From NCBI GenBank assembly GCA_013202595.1, contig JABMPV010000307.1, positions 1 through 8,143 of the forward strand: a DNA stretch of 8,143 nucleotides, given 5' to 3'. The notes under the pieces were generated by a model. It was not told the origin of the DNA and did not search any database. It saw only the letters and a program-made list of their open reading frames with translations. This document shows, one piece after another, positions 1-6,383 of this stretch; positions within the stretch are counted from its first letter, which is position 1; every line of letters begins with the position of its first letter. The translations under genes and the position numbers were made by a program. The DNA is from a bacterium (GTDB taxonomy: Bacteria > Actinomycetota > Acidimicrobiia > Spongiisociales > UBA11373).

Positions 1-66
1 AACCATCACAGAGACGGATTGGGAGTTGCCGCAGAGTACCGGAATCGACCAGGGCGCGTCGGACCG
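1..66. other. Non-coding flank downstream of livM
   Basis: No convincing gene, promoter or terminator is seen here. A frame open on the plus strand from position 19 runs antisense into livM and has no family features. The next gene on the minus strand, possibly the missing binding protein livK, would lie beyond the window edge. Confidence 0.5.
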
Positions 67-82
67 TTGAGCGTCCGCTCAA
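67..82. repeat. Perfect 16-base palindrome overlapping the livM stop codon
   Basis: TTGAGCGTCCGCTCAA has two 7-base arms around TC and contains the livM TGA (79-81, minus). In RNA it could form a 6-bp stem with a 4-base loop, but no U-run follows on the minus strand, so it is not a standard intrinsic terminator. The symmetric TGAGCG-N2-CGCTCA form resembles an operator for a dimeric (for example TetR-type) regulator. Its function is unknown. Confidence 0.35.
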
Positions 83-1263
83 TAGGAAAAGGGGAAGGCT
101 TTCCAGTAGTTGCGGATGCGGATCCAGATGCCGTAGAGGCCGAGTGGCTCGAGGATCAGGAACCCGATGATGAACAAACCGAACAGGATCTGCTCCACCT
201 GCGAGACGGTCATGAATCCGCCCGACGGTGAGGTGGAGATCCAGCCGAACAACGGCAAGTGGGCGACCTCCTCCACCAGGCGGGGCAGGAACACGATGAA
301 GAAGGCTCCCATGATGGAGCCGGAGATGGTGGCGACCCCGCCGATCAGGACCATCGCGATGTACTCGATGGACAGCAGCAGGTTGAACGACTCCGGTTGG
401 ACCTGGCCGATGACCGAATACAGGAGAGCTCCCGCAACGCCGGCGTAGAAGGAGGAGACCACGAAAGCGATGGTCTTGTACCGGGCGAGGGGGATCCCCA
501 TGATCTCGGCCGCGATGTCGCGATCACGAACGGCGGCCAGCGCTCTGCCGATCCTGCTCCTGGCCATGTTCTTGGCGGTCAACCCGAGCACGATCAGCAG
601 CGCGAGACCAAGGAAGTAGTACCTCTGGCGCGAGTCCATGAAGATGCCGAGGACGTCGCCCTCCTCGTCGAACGAGAACCCGAACAGCGAGGCCTGCGCG
701 GTCGGACGACCCACTCCGACCCCTCCGGTGATGGTCTTGGCCTCCCGGAACACGTGCTCGCCGACGAACACCAGTCCAAGGGTCACGAATGCGAGATACA
801 GGCCGCGCAGCCTCGTGGCCACGGGTGCGATGATCAAGCCGAAGAAGGCGGCGACCAGCCCCGCAGCCGGCAGCCAGATGATGAGGTCGAGACCGAGGCC
901 ATGCAGGATGGTCTTGGTGACCATCTGCCCGCTCGCGATGTCGAGAACCTCTCTGCTCTCCTCGACGCCGCCGAGCAGCGCTGCAGTGAACGCCCCGATG
1001 CCGAGGAAGAAGGCGTGGCCCAGCGAGATCTGCCCTGCGAAGCCGGTGACGATGTTGAGGCCGATCGCCCCGATCGAGGCGAACAGCGCCGTCACGGCGA
1101 GGATCATCATCTCGCCCTCGAAGCGCAGGAACCAGATCGATCCGCCGAAGCCGAGGTAGATGGCCGACAGCAGCAGCACCCCTACCCACATGCGCTGGAC
1201 ACCGCTGCGGAAAATGGCGGCGTCCTTCCGGTAGGTGCCGACGAGACCGGGCCGGAGCCTCAT
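79..1263 (-). CDS. livM: Branched-chain (HAAT/Liv-type) ABC transporter permease LivM
   Basis: This gene encodes one of the two inner-membrane permease subunits of a Liv-type importer (BPD_transp_2 family). It should pair with the LivH made just upstream and be powered by LivG/LivF. The 394-residue protein has hydrophobic segments at about residues 27-45, 52-68, 82-98, 128-146, 153-170, 217-230, 264-285, 300-327 and 355-378. The family signature (GLN...GFAGQISLGHAFF) lies at 68-86. The cytoplasmic EAA-like loop that contacts the ATPase lies at 236-262 (RSRIGRALAAVRDRD then EIMGIPLARYK). Hydrophilic loops at 100-118, 186-213 and 330-352 are candidate periplasmic contacts for a binding protein. 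The ATG at 1263 is chosen because it overlaps the livH stop as ATGA, follows a strong Shine-Dalgarno and begins the homologous sequence. The same frame is open far upstream, but that extension is a shadow of livH. It is the last gene of the operon visible here. Confidence 0.95.
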   Translation of the reverse strand: MRLRPGLVGTYRKDAAIFRSGVQRMWVGVLLLSAIYLGFGGSIWFLRFEGEMMILAVTALFASIGAIGLNIVTGFAGQISLGHAFFLGIGAFTAALLGGVEESREVLDIASGQMVTKTILHGLGLDLIIWLPAAGLVAAFFGLIIAPVATRLRGLYLAFVTLGLVFVGEHVFREAKTITGGVGVGRPTAQASLFGFSFDEEGDVLGIFMDSRQRYYFLGLALLIVLGLTAKNMARSRIGRALAAVRDRDIAAEIMGIPLARYKTIAFVVSSFYAGVAGALLYSVIGQVQPESFNLLLSIEYIAMVLIGGVATISGSIMGAFFIVFLPRLVEEVAHLPLFGWISTSPSGGFMTVSQVEQILFGLFIIGFLILEPLGLYGIWIRIRNYWKAFPFSY

Positions 1264-2348
1264 ACGCGTTCGACCTCCTTGGTCCCGAACAGGCCGTACG
1301 GCCGGATCAGCAGGACGATGAACATGATGAGGTACGGGACCACCTGGGCGAACCCCTGGCCCAGCCAGGGCGCGTACGTGGGCTGGTAGGTGACCGTCAA
1401 CTGCTCGGCGACGGCGATGAGCAGGGCACCGAAGATGGCTCCTGAGATGGAGTCCATGCCGCCAACCACCACCACTGGCAGAGCCTTGAGCGCCGTCACA
1501 CCCGCTGACGGTGACAACCCGAAGCCGGAGCCCAGGAAGACACCGGCGATGGTCGCAAGAACGGCTGCGATGGCCCATGACATGGCGAACACCGTGCTGA
1601 CCGACACACCCTGGGTCAGGGCGACTTCCTGATCGAACGCAGTGGCCCGCATCGCGAGGCCGAAGCGGGAGTACTTGAAGAACGCGAGGAGCAGGATGAC
1701 GACGATGATCGCGGTCACGACCTGGGCGATCTGACGATGCTGGAAGACCAGATCGCCCACCTTGAGCACCTCGATGCCCCACGGGTCGTTGACCGACCTG
1801 ATGTTGATGCCGAGCAGGTCGATGGCGAGGATCCGCAGCACCACGTCGATGCCGATCGTCATGATGGCCACGGCGAACACCGGCTTGCCGACCATGGGCC
1901 GGAGGAAGCCGCGTTCGATGGCGATGCCGGTGAGCGCGGCGATGACGAGTGCGAATATCACCCCGGCCCAGAACGGCCAGCCGAGGCCGCCCACGTCGCC
2001 CTCGCGCACCCACGCCACCCATATGACGTCGATCGCCGCCACCAGAGCCATGAACACGAACAGGGACTTCGCCACCGCTGCCTTGACCACCTCCCTGCTC
2101 AGCAGGAAGAGGGCGCCGATGGCACCCGTGACGGCGGCCATCATCACGATCCAGAACAGGGTCGGCATCCCCTCCTCTGGCGGGGCGGTCGCAAACACCA
2201 CCCACCAGGCACCGATCAGCAGCAGACCGGGCTGGGCGAACGACAGCACCTGCATCGACTTGTAGATGATCACGAAGCCGAGCGCGATCAGGGCGTACAC
2301 CGCGGCGATGGCCACCCCGTTGATCAGCGCTTGCAGGAACTGGGTCAT
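1260..2348 (-). CDS. livH: Branched-chain (HAAT/Liv-type) ABC transporter permease LivH, enlarged
   Basis: This is the second permease subunit of the Liv-type importer (BPD_transp_2 family), 362 residues. The N-terminal segment carries the LivH hallmark (INGVAIAAVYALIALGFVIIY at 9-29, then SFAQPGLLLIGA at 36-47). IERGFLRPMVGKP (144-155) and TIGIDVVLR (164-172) follow. The cytoplasmic EAA-like coupling loop is at 231-258 and the C-terminal helix ends in LIRPYGLFG (347-355). It is longer than the roughly 290-310 residues usual for LivH. The extra length lies at about 55-118, between the first conserved block and IER, and holds added hydrophobic segments (about 62-83 and 95-114). The ATG overlaps the stop of the acyl-CoA synthetase as ATGA, and no clear Shine-Dalgarno precedes it, so translation probably depends on coupling. 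Its own stop overlaps the livM ATG in the same way. Confidence 0.94.
   Translation of the reverse strand: MTQFLQALINGVAIAAVYALIALGFVIIYKSMQVLSFAQPGLLLIGAWWVVFATAPPEEGMPTLFWIVMMAAVTGAIGALFLLSREVVKAAVAKSLFVFMALVAAIDVIWVAWVREGDVGGLGWPFWAGVIFALVIAALTGIAIERGFLRPMVGKPVFAVAIMTIGIDVVLRILAIDLLGINIRSVNDPWGIEVLKVGDLVFQHRQIAQVVTAIIVVILLLAFFKYSRFGLAMRATAFDQEVALTQGVSVSTVFAMSWAIAAVLATIAGVFLGSGFGLSPSAGVTALKALPVVVVGGMDSISGAIFGALLIAVAEQLTVTYQPTYAPWLGQGFAQVVPYLIMFIVLLIRPYGLFGTKEVERV
1273..1280 (-). promoter_or_regulatory. Ribosome binding site of livM
   Basis: The minus strand reads AAGGAGGT, nearly a perfect anti-16S match, about 9 bases before the livM ATG. It lies inside the last codons of livH. It fixes the livM start at 1263 against the much longer open frame. 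Confidence 0.75.
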
Positions 2349-4210
2349 GTGTACATCGACTCGATCAGATCGCCGAACCTGTCCCCGATGATCGAACGCT
2401 TCACCTTCTGGGTGGCGGTCAGCTCACCGTCCTCGTGATCGAGTTCCTTGGTGAGCAGGCGGAACTTCTTGACCTGCTCGACCCTGGAGAACTTGCCGTT
2501 CGTCTTGTCGACCGCGCGCTGAACCAGGGAGATCACCTCCGGCTTCTCCGACAAGTCGCGGTACGTCGTGTGGCCGATCTTCTTACGCTGCGCCCACTCG
2601 CTGACCACATCGAAGTCGATGCCGATGAGCGCGGTGATGTACTTGCGGCGGTCGCCGATGATGATGGCCTCTTTGACGAACGGCGAGGTCTTCAGGGAGT
2701 TCTCGATCTCGGACGGCGACAGGTTCTTGCCACCTGCCGTGATGATGATGTCCTTGATGCGGTCGACGATCCTGATGTGGCCGCCTTCCCGGCCATCCGC
2801 CCACACGCCGACGTCGCCGGTGTGGAGCCAGCCCTCGGCATCGATGGTCTCCGCCGTCGCCTCGGGCATCCTCCAGTAGCCGACGAAGACCCCGCCGTGG
2901 CGGGTCAGGATCTCGTTGGTCTCGGGGGCGAGCATCGCCTCACAGCTCGGGTAGCTCTCGCCGACGGTGCCGAGTTTGATCCGACCCGGAGCATTGCGTG
3001 TGGCAATTCCGCTGTTCTCCGTCATGCCGTACGCCTCGTGGATCGGGACACCGATCGACATGAAGAACTCGAGGATCTCCGGGGAGATCGGAGCGGCGGC
3101 GGTGACCCCGTACCGGCAGCGGCGCAGCCCGACCCGCTCCTTGAGTGCCCTGTAGAGGAAGACATCGCCCATCCAATAGACCACCCGGCTCACCGGCGTG
3201 TGGTTGCCTTCCGTCCGACGGAGCGTGCGTCCCAGATACCGCGCAGCGGACATCCAGATCGAGGCGTTGACCTTCTTGAGCCGTGACGCCGACGCGAGCC
3301 TGACCAGGATCGCAGCGTGGACCCGCTCCCAGATGCGGGGGACGCCCTGGACGATCGTCGGGTTCACGTCCCGCATGTCGGCGACCAGCGTTTCGATCGA
3401 CTCGCCGAAGTGGACCTGGGCCCCTACCCAGATGCCGAAGACCACCGTGAAGAGCTTCTCGTAGATGTGACAGAGCGGTAAGTACGAGACCATGAGGTCG
3501 TGGGGCCCAGGAGACGGCGAGACGATCCCGTCGTCGGACTTCAGGAGCTTGCCGACGAACTGCAGGTTCCTGACCGTCAGCATCGACCCCTTCGGTGGCC
3601 CCGTCGTCCCCGACGTGTATACGAGGTACACGAGATCGTCCGGAGTGGCCTCGGCCATCCTCCGCACGACGGCGTCCGGATCCGAATCGCGCTGCGCCCT
3701 GCCCAGCGCCATGAACTCGTCCCATGAGATCAACCGCGGGTCGTCGTACACATCCACTCCGCGTGGCTCTATGTAGACGATCGTCTCCAACTCGGGGAGT
3801 TCGGAAGCGGGAACGGCCAGCACCTTGTCGGCCTGCTCCTGGTCCTCGACAACCAGGACCCGGGACCCCGAGTTCGCCAGCAGGTACTGGACCTCGGTGG
3901 TGGGGTTGGTGGCGTAGAGGCCCACGCAGACCGCCCGCGCCGCAATCGAGCCCAGGTCGGTGTACACCCACTCGGTTCGATTCTCGGAATGGATGGCAAC
4001 ACGGTCACCCGGTTCGATGCCCTGAGCGATGAGCGCGTGGGCGAATGCCTCCACCTGCTCCCAGTACTCGGGCCAGGTGACCTCGACCCAGATGCCCCTG
4101 CTCTTCTCGCGCAGGCCCACGCCCTCGGGCGAATCGGTGGCGAGCGCCCTGAGCAGGCTCGCCGGAGACTCGACGTCGAGGGTGATCGGCGGCTCGAGGA
4201 CGGTCGTCAT
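2345..4210 (-). CDS. Long-chain-type AMP-forming acyl-CoA synthetase (FadD-like)
   Basis: This gene encodes an adenylate-forming enzyme that should activate a carboxylic acid with ATP and CoA to acyl-CoA, AMP and pyrophosphate in the cytoplasm. The 621-residue length fits the FadD15/ACSL-like long-chain group. The ATP/AMP-binding motif YTSGTTGPPKGS is at 198-209. YLPLCHIYEK, typical of this group, is at 243-252, AYGMTE at 393-398, GWLHTGDVG at 460-468, and the hinge DRIKDIIITAGGKNLSP at 483-499. The C-terminal LTATQKVKR (597-605) supplies the likely catalytic lysine K602. No essential motif is missing. It sits between livG and livH with ATGA overlaps on both sides and has the best Shine-Dalgarno of the operon. 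A CoA ligase inside a liv cassette is a recurrent arrangement and suggests that it acts on the imported substrate. The substrate (fatty, branched, cyclic or aromatic acid) cannot be read from the sequence. Confidence 0.95.
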   Translation of the reverse strand: MTTVLEPPITLDVESPASLLRALATDSPEGVGLREKSRGIWVEVTWPEYWEQVEAFAHALIAQGIEPGDRVAIHSENRTEWVYTDLGSIAARAVCVGLYATNPTTEVQYLLANSGSRVLVVEDQEQADKVLAVPASELPELETIVYIEPRGVDVYDDPRLISWDEFMALGRAQRDSDPDAVVRRMAEATPDDLVYLVYTSGTTGPPKGSMLTVRNLQFVGKLLKSDDGIVSPSPGPHDLMVSYLPLCHIYEKLFTVVFGIWVGAQVHFGESIETLVADMRDVNPTIVQGVPRIWERVHAAILVRLASASRLKKVNASIWMSAARYLGRTLRRTEGNHTPVSRVVYWMGDVFLYRALKERVGLRRCRYGVTAAAPISPEILEFFMSIGVPIHEAYGMTENSGIATRNAPGRIKLGTVGESYPSCEAMLAPETNEILTRHGGVFVGYWRMPEATAETIDAEGWLHTGDVGVWADGREGGHIRIVDRIKDIIITAGGKNLSPSEIENSLKTSPFVKEAIIIGDRRKYITALIGIDFDVVSEWAQRKKIGHTTYRDLSEKPEVISLVQRAVDKTNGKFSRVEQVKKFRLLTKELDHEDGELTATQKVKRSIIGDRFGDLIESMYT

Positions 4211-5058
4211 GCCCCACCTCCTGCTTCGGACGTATCCGCGATCGCATGCTCTTGGCCCAGGTAGGCCCTGACCACATCCGCGTTGGTCTGGATCTCATGC
4301 GGCGTGCCGACGGCAATGGGCTTGCCGAAGTCGATCGCCAGCACCTTGTCGGCGAGATCCATGACCATCCGCATGTCGTGTTCGACGAGCACGATGCCGA
4401 TGCCCAACTCCCGCTTGATATCGGTGATGAATCGCGCCATGTCCTCGGTCTCCTCGAGGTTCATCCCGGCGACTGGCTCATCGAGGAGGAGCAACTTCGG
4501 CTCCATGGCGAGCGCCCTGCCCAGTTCGATCCTCTTCTGGACGCCGTACGGCAGCATCGCCACATAGGACTTCCTGAACTGCTCGATCTCGAGGAACTCA
4601 ACGATGCCCTCGACGATCTCCCGGTTGCGGGCCTCCTCGCGGGCGGCGCGGCCGAGGCGGAGCATCGCCAGGGGTGTTCCGTACCGGATGTGCTTGTGCC
4701 TGCCGAGCATGAGGTTGTCGAGCACCGTCATCTGGGGGAATAACTCGATGTTCTGGAACGTCCGAGCGATCCCGAGGTCGGCGATCCGATTCGGCTTGCG
4801 ACCGAGGAGCGACTCGCCCTCGAAGTCGATCGATCCCTCCTGAGGGTGATAGACCCCGCTGATGCAGTTGAAGATCGATGTCTTGCCCGCACCGTTCGGT
4901 CCGATGATCGCAAAGAGCTGACCCGTGGCGACGGTGAGGCTGACGCCGTCGATCGCCTTGAGACCGGCGAACGCCAGATGCACGTCCTCGAGCGTGAGCA
5001 GCACCCGGCCTGCCTCGCCACCGGACGGCAGGAACTCATTGAGTATCCGCGCTCTCAT
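4207..5058 (-). CDS. livG: Liv-type ABC transporter ATP-binding protein LivG
   Basis: This gene encodes one of the two cytoplasmic ATPases of the importer. In the 283-residue protein (from the chosen start) Walker A GPNGAGKT is at 53-60 and the Q-loop glutamine is Q102 in ARTFQNIELF. The ABC signature has the divergent LivG form LPYGVQKRIE at 169-178, Walker B LLLLDEP is at 189-195, and the H-loop histidine is H227 in LVEHDM. The family's usual last stretch, DVVRAYLG, is at 261-268, and a 15-residue acidic/Gly tail follows. The frame is open to a GTG at 5067. I prefer the ATG at 5058 because it gives the same ATGA overlap seen at the other three operon junctions and has GAGGTGG five bases upstream, whereas the GTG lies inside that Shine-Dalgarno. 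Residues 1-20 precede the ATPase core and are an unexplained short leader. Confidence 0.94.
   Translation of the reverse strand: MRARILNEFLPSGGEAGRVLLTLEDVHLAFAGLKAIDGVSLTVATGQLFAIIGPNGAGKTSIFNCISGVYHPQEGSIDFEGESLLGRKPNRIADLGIARTFQNIELFPQMTVLDNLMLGRHKHIRYGTPLAMLRLGRAAREEARNREIVEGIVEFLEIEQFRKSYVAMLPYGVQKRIELGRALAMEPKLLLLDEPVAGMNLEETEDMARFITDIKRELGIGIVLVEHDMRMVMDLADKVLAIDFGKPIAVGTPHEIQTNADVVRAYLGQEHAIADTSEAGGGA
4217..4222 (-). promoter_or_regulatory. Ribosome binding site of the acyl-CoA synthetase gene
   Basis: The minus strand reads AGGAGG (followed by TG), six bases before the ATG at 4210, within the final Gly/Ala codons of livG. It supports that start and suggests that the ligase is translated efficiently in its own right as well as by ATGA coupling. 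Confidence 0.78.
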
Positions 5059-5837
5059 GAGAGCCACCTCTTCTTGCGGCGATAGTGCTTGACCTCTGCG
5101 AACGATGCAGCGTCCTCGCCCTGAAGGCCCAGGTAGAACTCACGAACGTCGTCGTCCTCGAGGAGCTCGGCCGCCGGCTTGTCCATCACGACCTTGCCCA
5201 CCTCCATGATGAACCCGTGCTCGGCGATCGACAGGGCCATCGCGGCGTTCTGCTCCACCAGCATGACGCCCGTTCCCTGGCTGTTGATCTCGACGATGAT
5301 GTCGCGGATCTGCTGCACGAGGAGAGGGGCCAGACCGAGGCTCGGCTCGTCGAGCAGCAGGTAGCGGGGACTCGACATCAGAGCCCGTCCGATGGCCAGC
5401 ATCTGCTGCTGGCCGCCCGACAGGTACCCGGCGATGAACTTGGGGCGGTCCTTGAGATCGGGAAACAGGGTGTAGACCCGATCGAGGTTGTCCCTGGACC
5501 GCTTGGAACTGGTGTGCCCACCGAGGCGGAGGTTCTCCTCGACCGTCAACTCGGCGAGAATCCTGCGCCCTTCGAGAGCCTGGCTGACGCCGAGCCGGAC
5601 GATCTTCGATGCGGCCATGTGGTCGATGCGGCGGCCGTCGAGGGTGATCTCACCTTTGGTGATCTCGCCGTTGTGGATATCGAGCAGGCCGCTGATGGCC
5701 CGCAGCACCGTGGTCTTCCCCGCACCATTCGCCCCGAGCAGGGCGACGATCTTCCCGTCGGGGACCGTCAGGGAGATTCCGCGCAGAACGAGAATGACGT
5801 CGCTATAAACGACTTCCACGTTCTTCAGCGCGAGCAC
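5055..5837 (-). CDS. livF: Liv-type ABC transporter ATP-binding protein LivF
   Basis: This gene encodes the second cytoplasmic ATPase of the importer and is the first gene of the five-gene operon. The 260-residue protein has Walker A GANGAGKT at 35-42, the Q-loop region SQALEGRRI at 85-93, the full signature LSGGQQQ at 139-145, Walker B YLLLDEPS at 159-166, and VEQN at 194-197. Gln at the H-loop position is usual for LivF and is not a defect. The normal family end (REFYLG) is at 232-237. Beyond it lies a tail of about 23 residues ending in a basic/aromatic cluster (KHYRRKKRWLS). The start is GTG, supported by GGGAGGAGAGG upstream and by immediate homology (LKNVEVVY). A 69-base gap separates it from moaE, which is read in the same direction, so both its own promoter and read-through are possible. 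Confidence 0.94.
   Translation of the reverse strand: MLALKNVEVVYSDVILVLRGISLTVPDGKIVALLGANGAGKTTVLRAISGLLDIHNGEITKGEITLDGRRIDHMAASKIVRLGVSQALEGRRILAELTVEENLRLGGHTSSKRSRDNLDRVYTLFPDLKDRPKFIAGYLSGGQQQMLAIGRALMSSPRYLLLDEPSLGLAPLLVQQIRDIIVEINSQGTGVMLVEQNAAMALSIAEHGFIMEVGKVVMDKPAAELLEDDDVREFYLGLQGEDAASFAEVKHYRRKKRWLS
5064..5070 (-). promoter_or_regulatory. Ribosome binding site deciding the livG start
   Basis: The minus strand reads GAGGTGG, with five bases (CTCTC) before the ATG at 5058. The alternative GTG at 5067 lies within this element, so if the element is used the ATG must be the start. Confidence 0.65.
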
Positions 5838-5844
5838 GCCGGCG

Positions 5845-5855
5845 CCTCTCCTCCC
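5845..5855 (-). promoter_or_regulatory. Ribosome binding site of livF
   Basis: The minus strand reads GGGAGGAGAGG, a purine-rich Shine-Dalgarno ending seven bases before the GTG at 5837. It supports the GTG as the true livF start. Confidence 0.7.
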
Positions 5856-5867
5856 GAAGTCGGCGCA

Positions 5868-5897
5868 AGCGTAGCGATCGACGCCCCAGCGTGTCGG
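5868..5897 (-). promoter_or_regulatory. Candidate promoter of the liv/acyl-CoA synthetase operon
   Basis: In the 69-base gap upstream of livF, the minus strand has CCGACA (5892-5897), an 18-base spacer and TACGCT (5868-5873), which would give a short leader of about 23 bases carrying the livF Shine-Dalgarno. Both boxes are imperfect. This is the only non-coding gap upstream of the operon. No terminator-like hairpin with a U-run was seen here, so read-through from moaE remains possible. Confidence 0.3.
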
Positions 5898-5906
5898 ACC
5901 ACCTGA

Positions 5907-6380
5907 TCAGGCATCGCCGGAACCGTGATGGATGTCTTCCCTGACCCACTCGGCGCCACCGGGCCAATGCTCCTTCTTCCAGATCGGTGCACGGCCCTTG
6001 AGCTCATCGATGAGGTATCTGCCTGCCGCAAACGCATCCACCCTGTGGGCGGACGAGACCGAGACCGCCACCGAGACCTCACCGACACCGAGCGACCCGA
6101 CCCGGTGCACCGCTGCGGCCGCGATGATCGGCCACCGCTCCCGTGCCTCCGCGACGATGCCGGCGATCTTGCCCTCGACCACCTCGCCGTAGGCCTCGTA
6201 TTCGAGGTGGGTGACACCTTCGCGGCCGGGCGCATGATCTCGCACCGTCCCGAGGAACAGCACCGTGGCACCGGCCGCATCGTCGGCGACGAAGTCGACG
6301 AGAGAGGCGGTGTCGATGACCTCGTCCGACACGGTGACGAGATCTCTGACTGCTATCGGCGGAGTGTTCGTAGAATCCAT
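5907..6380 (-). CDS. moaE: Molybdopterin synthase catalytic subunit MoaE
   Basis: MoaE is the large subunit of molybdopterin synthase. With thiocarboxylated MoaD it inserts the dithiolene sulfurs into precursor Z (cPMP) during molybdenum cofactor synthesis in the cytosol. The 157-residue length is normal for the family. FLGTVRDH is at 42-49, LEYEAY at 59-64, HRVGSLGVGE at 92-101, AHRVDAF at 111-117, and LKGRAPIWKKE at 127-137. K128 and K135 have the spacing of E. coli K119 and K126, the active-site lysines. The frame is open upstream to 6560, but that part runs antisense through the protease gene. The ATG at 6380 gives the expected N terminus (about 20 variable residues before the fold) and lies 3 bases from the divergent protease start. 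No Shine-Dalgarno is evident. MoaD and other moa genes are not in the window. Confidence 0.93.
   Translation of the reverse strand: MDSTNTPPIAVRDLVTVSDEVIDTASLVDFVADDAAGATVLFLGTVRDHAPGREGVTHLEYEAYGEVVEGKIAGIVAEARERWPIIAAAAVHRVGSLGVGEVSVAVSVSSAHRVDAFAAGRYLIDELKGRAPIWKKEHWPGGAEWVREDIHHGSGDA
6371..6376 (+). promoter_or_regulatory. -10 element for a leaderless HtrA-like protease transcript
   Basis: TAGAAT fits the TANNNT -10 pattern and is followed by exactly seven bases before the protease ATG at 6384, so transcription would begin at or next to the A of the start codon. Leaderless genes with this geometry are common in actinomycetes. The sequence here is AT-richer than its surroundings, and no Shine-Dalgarno lies at normal spacing. 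CTGACT at 6346-6351 is a weak -35 candidate with a long 19-base spacer. The element lies within the first codons of moaE on the other strand. Confidence 0.5.
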
Positions 6381-6383
6381 CAG

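Noticed and set aside
194..197. LivF has Gln instead of His at the H-loop (residues 194-197 of the protein; coordinates here are residue numbers)
   Set aside because: VEQN is the usual form in LivF proteins, so it does not indicate a broken ATPase.
259..1389. 376-codon open frame on the plus strand opposite livM
   Set aside because: Its composition (Asp/Glu/Gln/His/Arg runs) is typical of an antisense shadow in high-GC DNA, and it has no recognisable motif.
1264..2205. The livM reading frame stays open upstream to 2205, suggesting a 708-residue protein
   Set aside because: The extra part is an Arg/Gly/His-rich out-of-frame reading of livH with no domain, and livM has a clear Shine-Dalgarno and ATGA start at 1263.
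5059..5067. GTG at 5067 as the livG start
   Set aside because: It lies inside the best Shine-Dalgarno for the ATG at 5058 and breaks the ATGA pattern of the other junctions.
5085..5906. 273-codon open frame on the plus strand opposite livF
   Set aside because: It is a shadow of livF, with low-complexity Asp/Leu/Val/Gln composition and no family features.
5902..5911. CCTGATCAGG palindrome at the moaE stop codon
   Set aside because: A 10-base palindrome with no loop cannot form a hairpin terminator. It is short enough to be chance and has no second copy nearby.
5925..6383. N-terminal extension of the HtrA-like protease through moaE
   Set aside because: It runs antisense through a well-supported moaE. 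The ATG at 6384 gives the normal layout and has a fitting -10 box.
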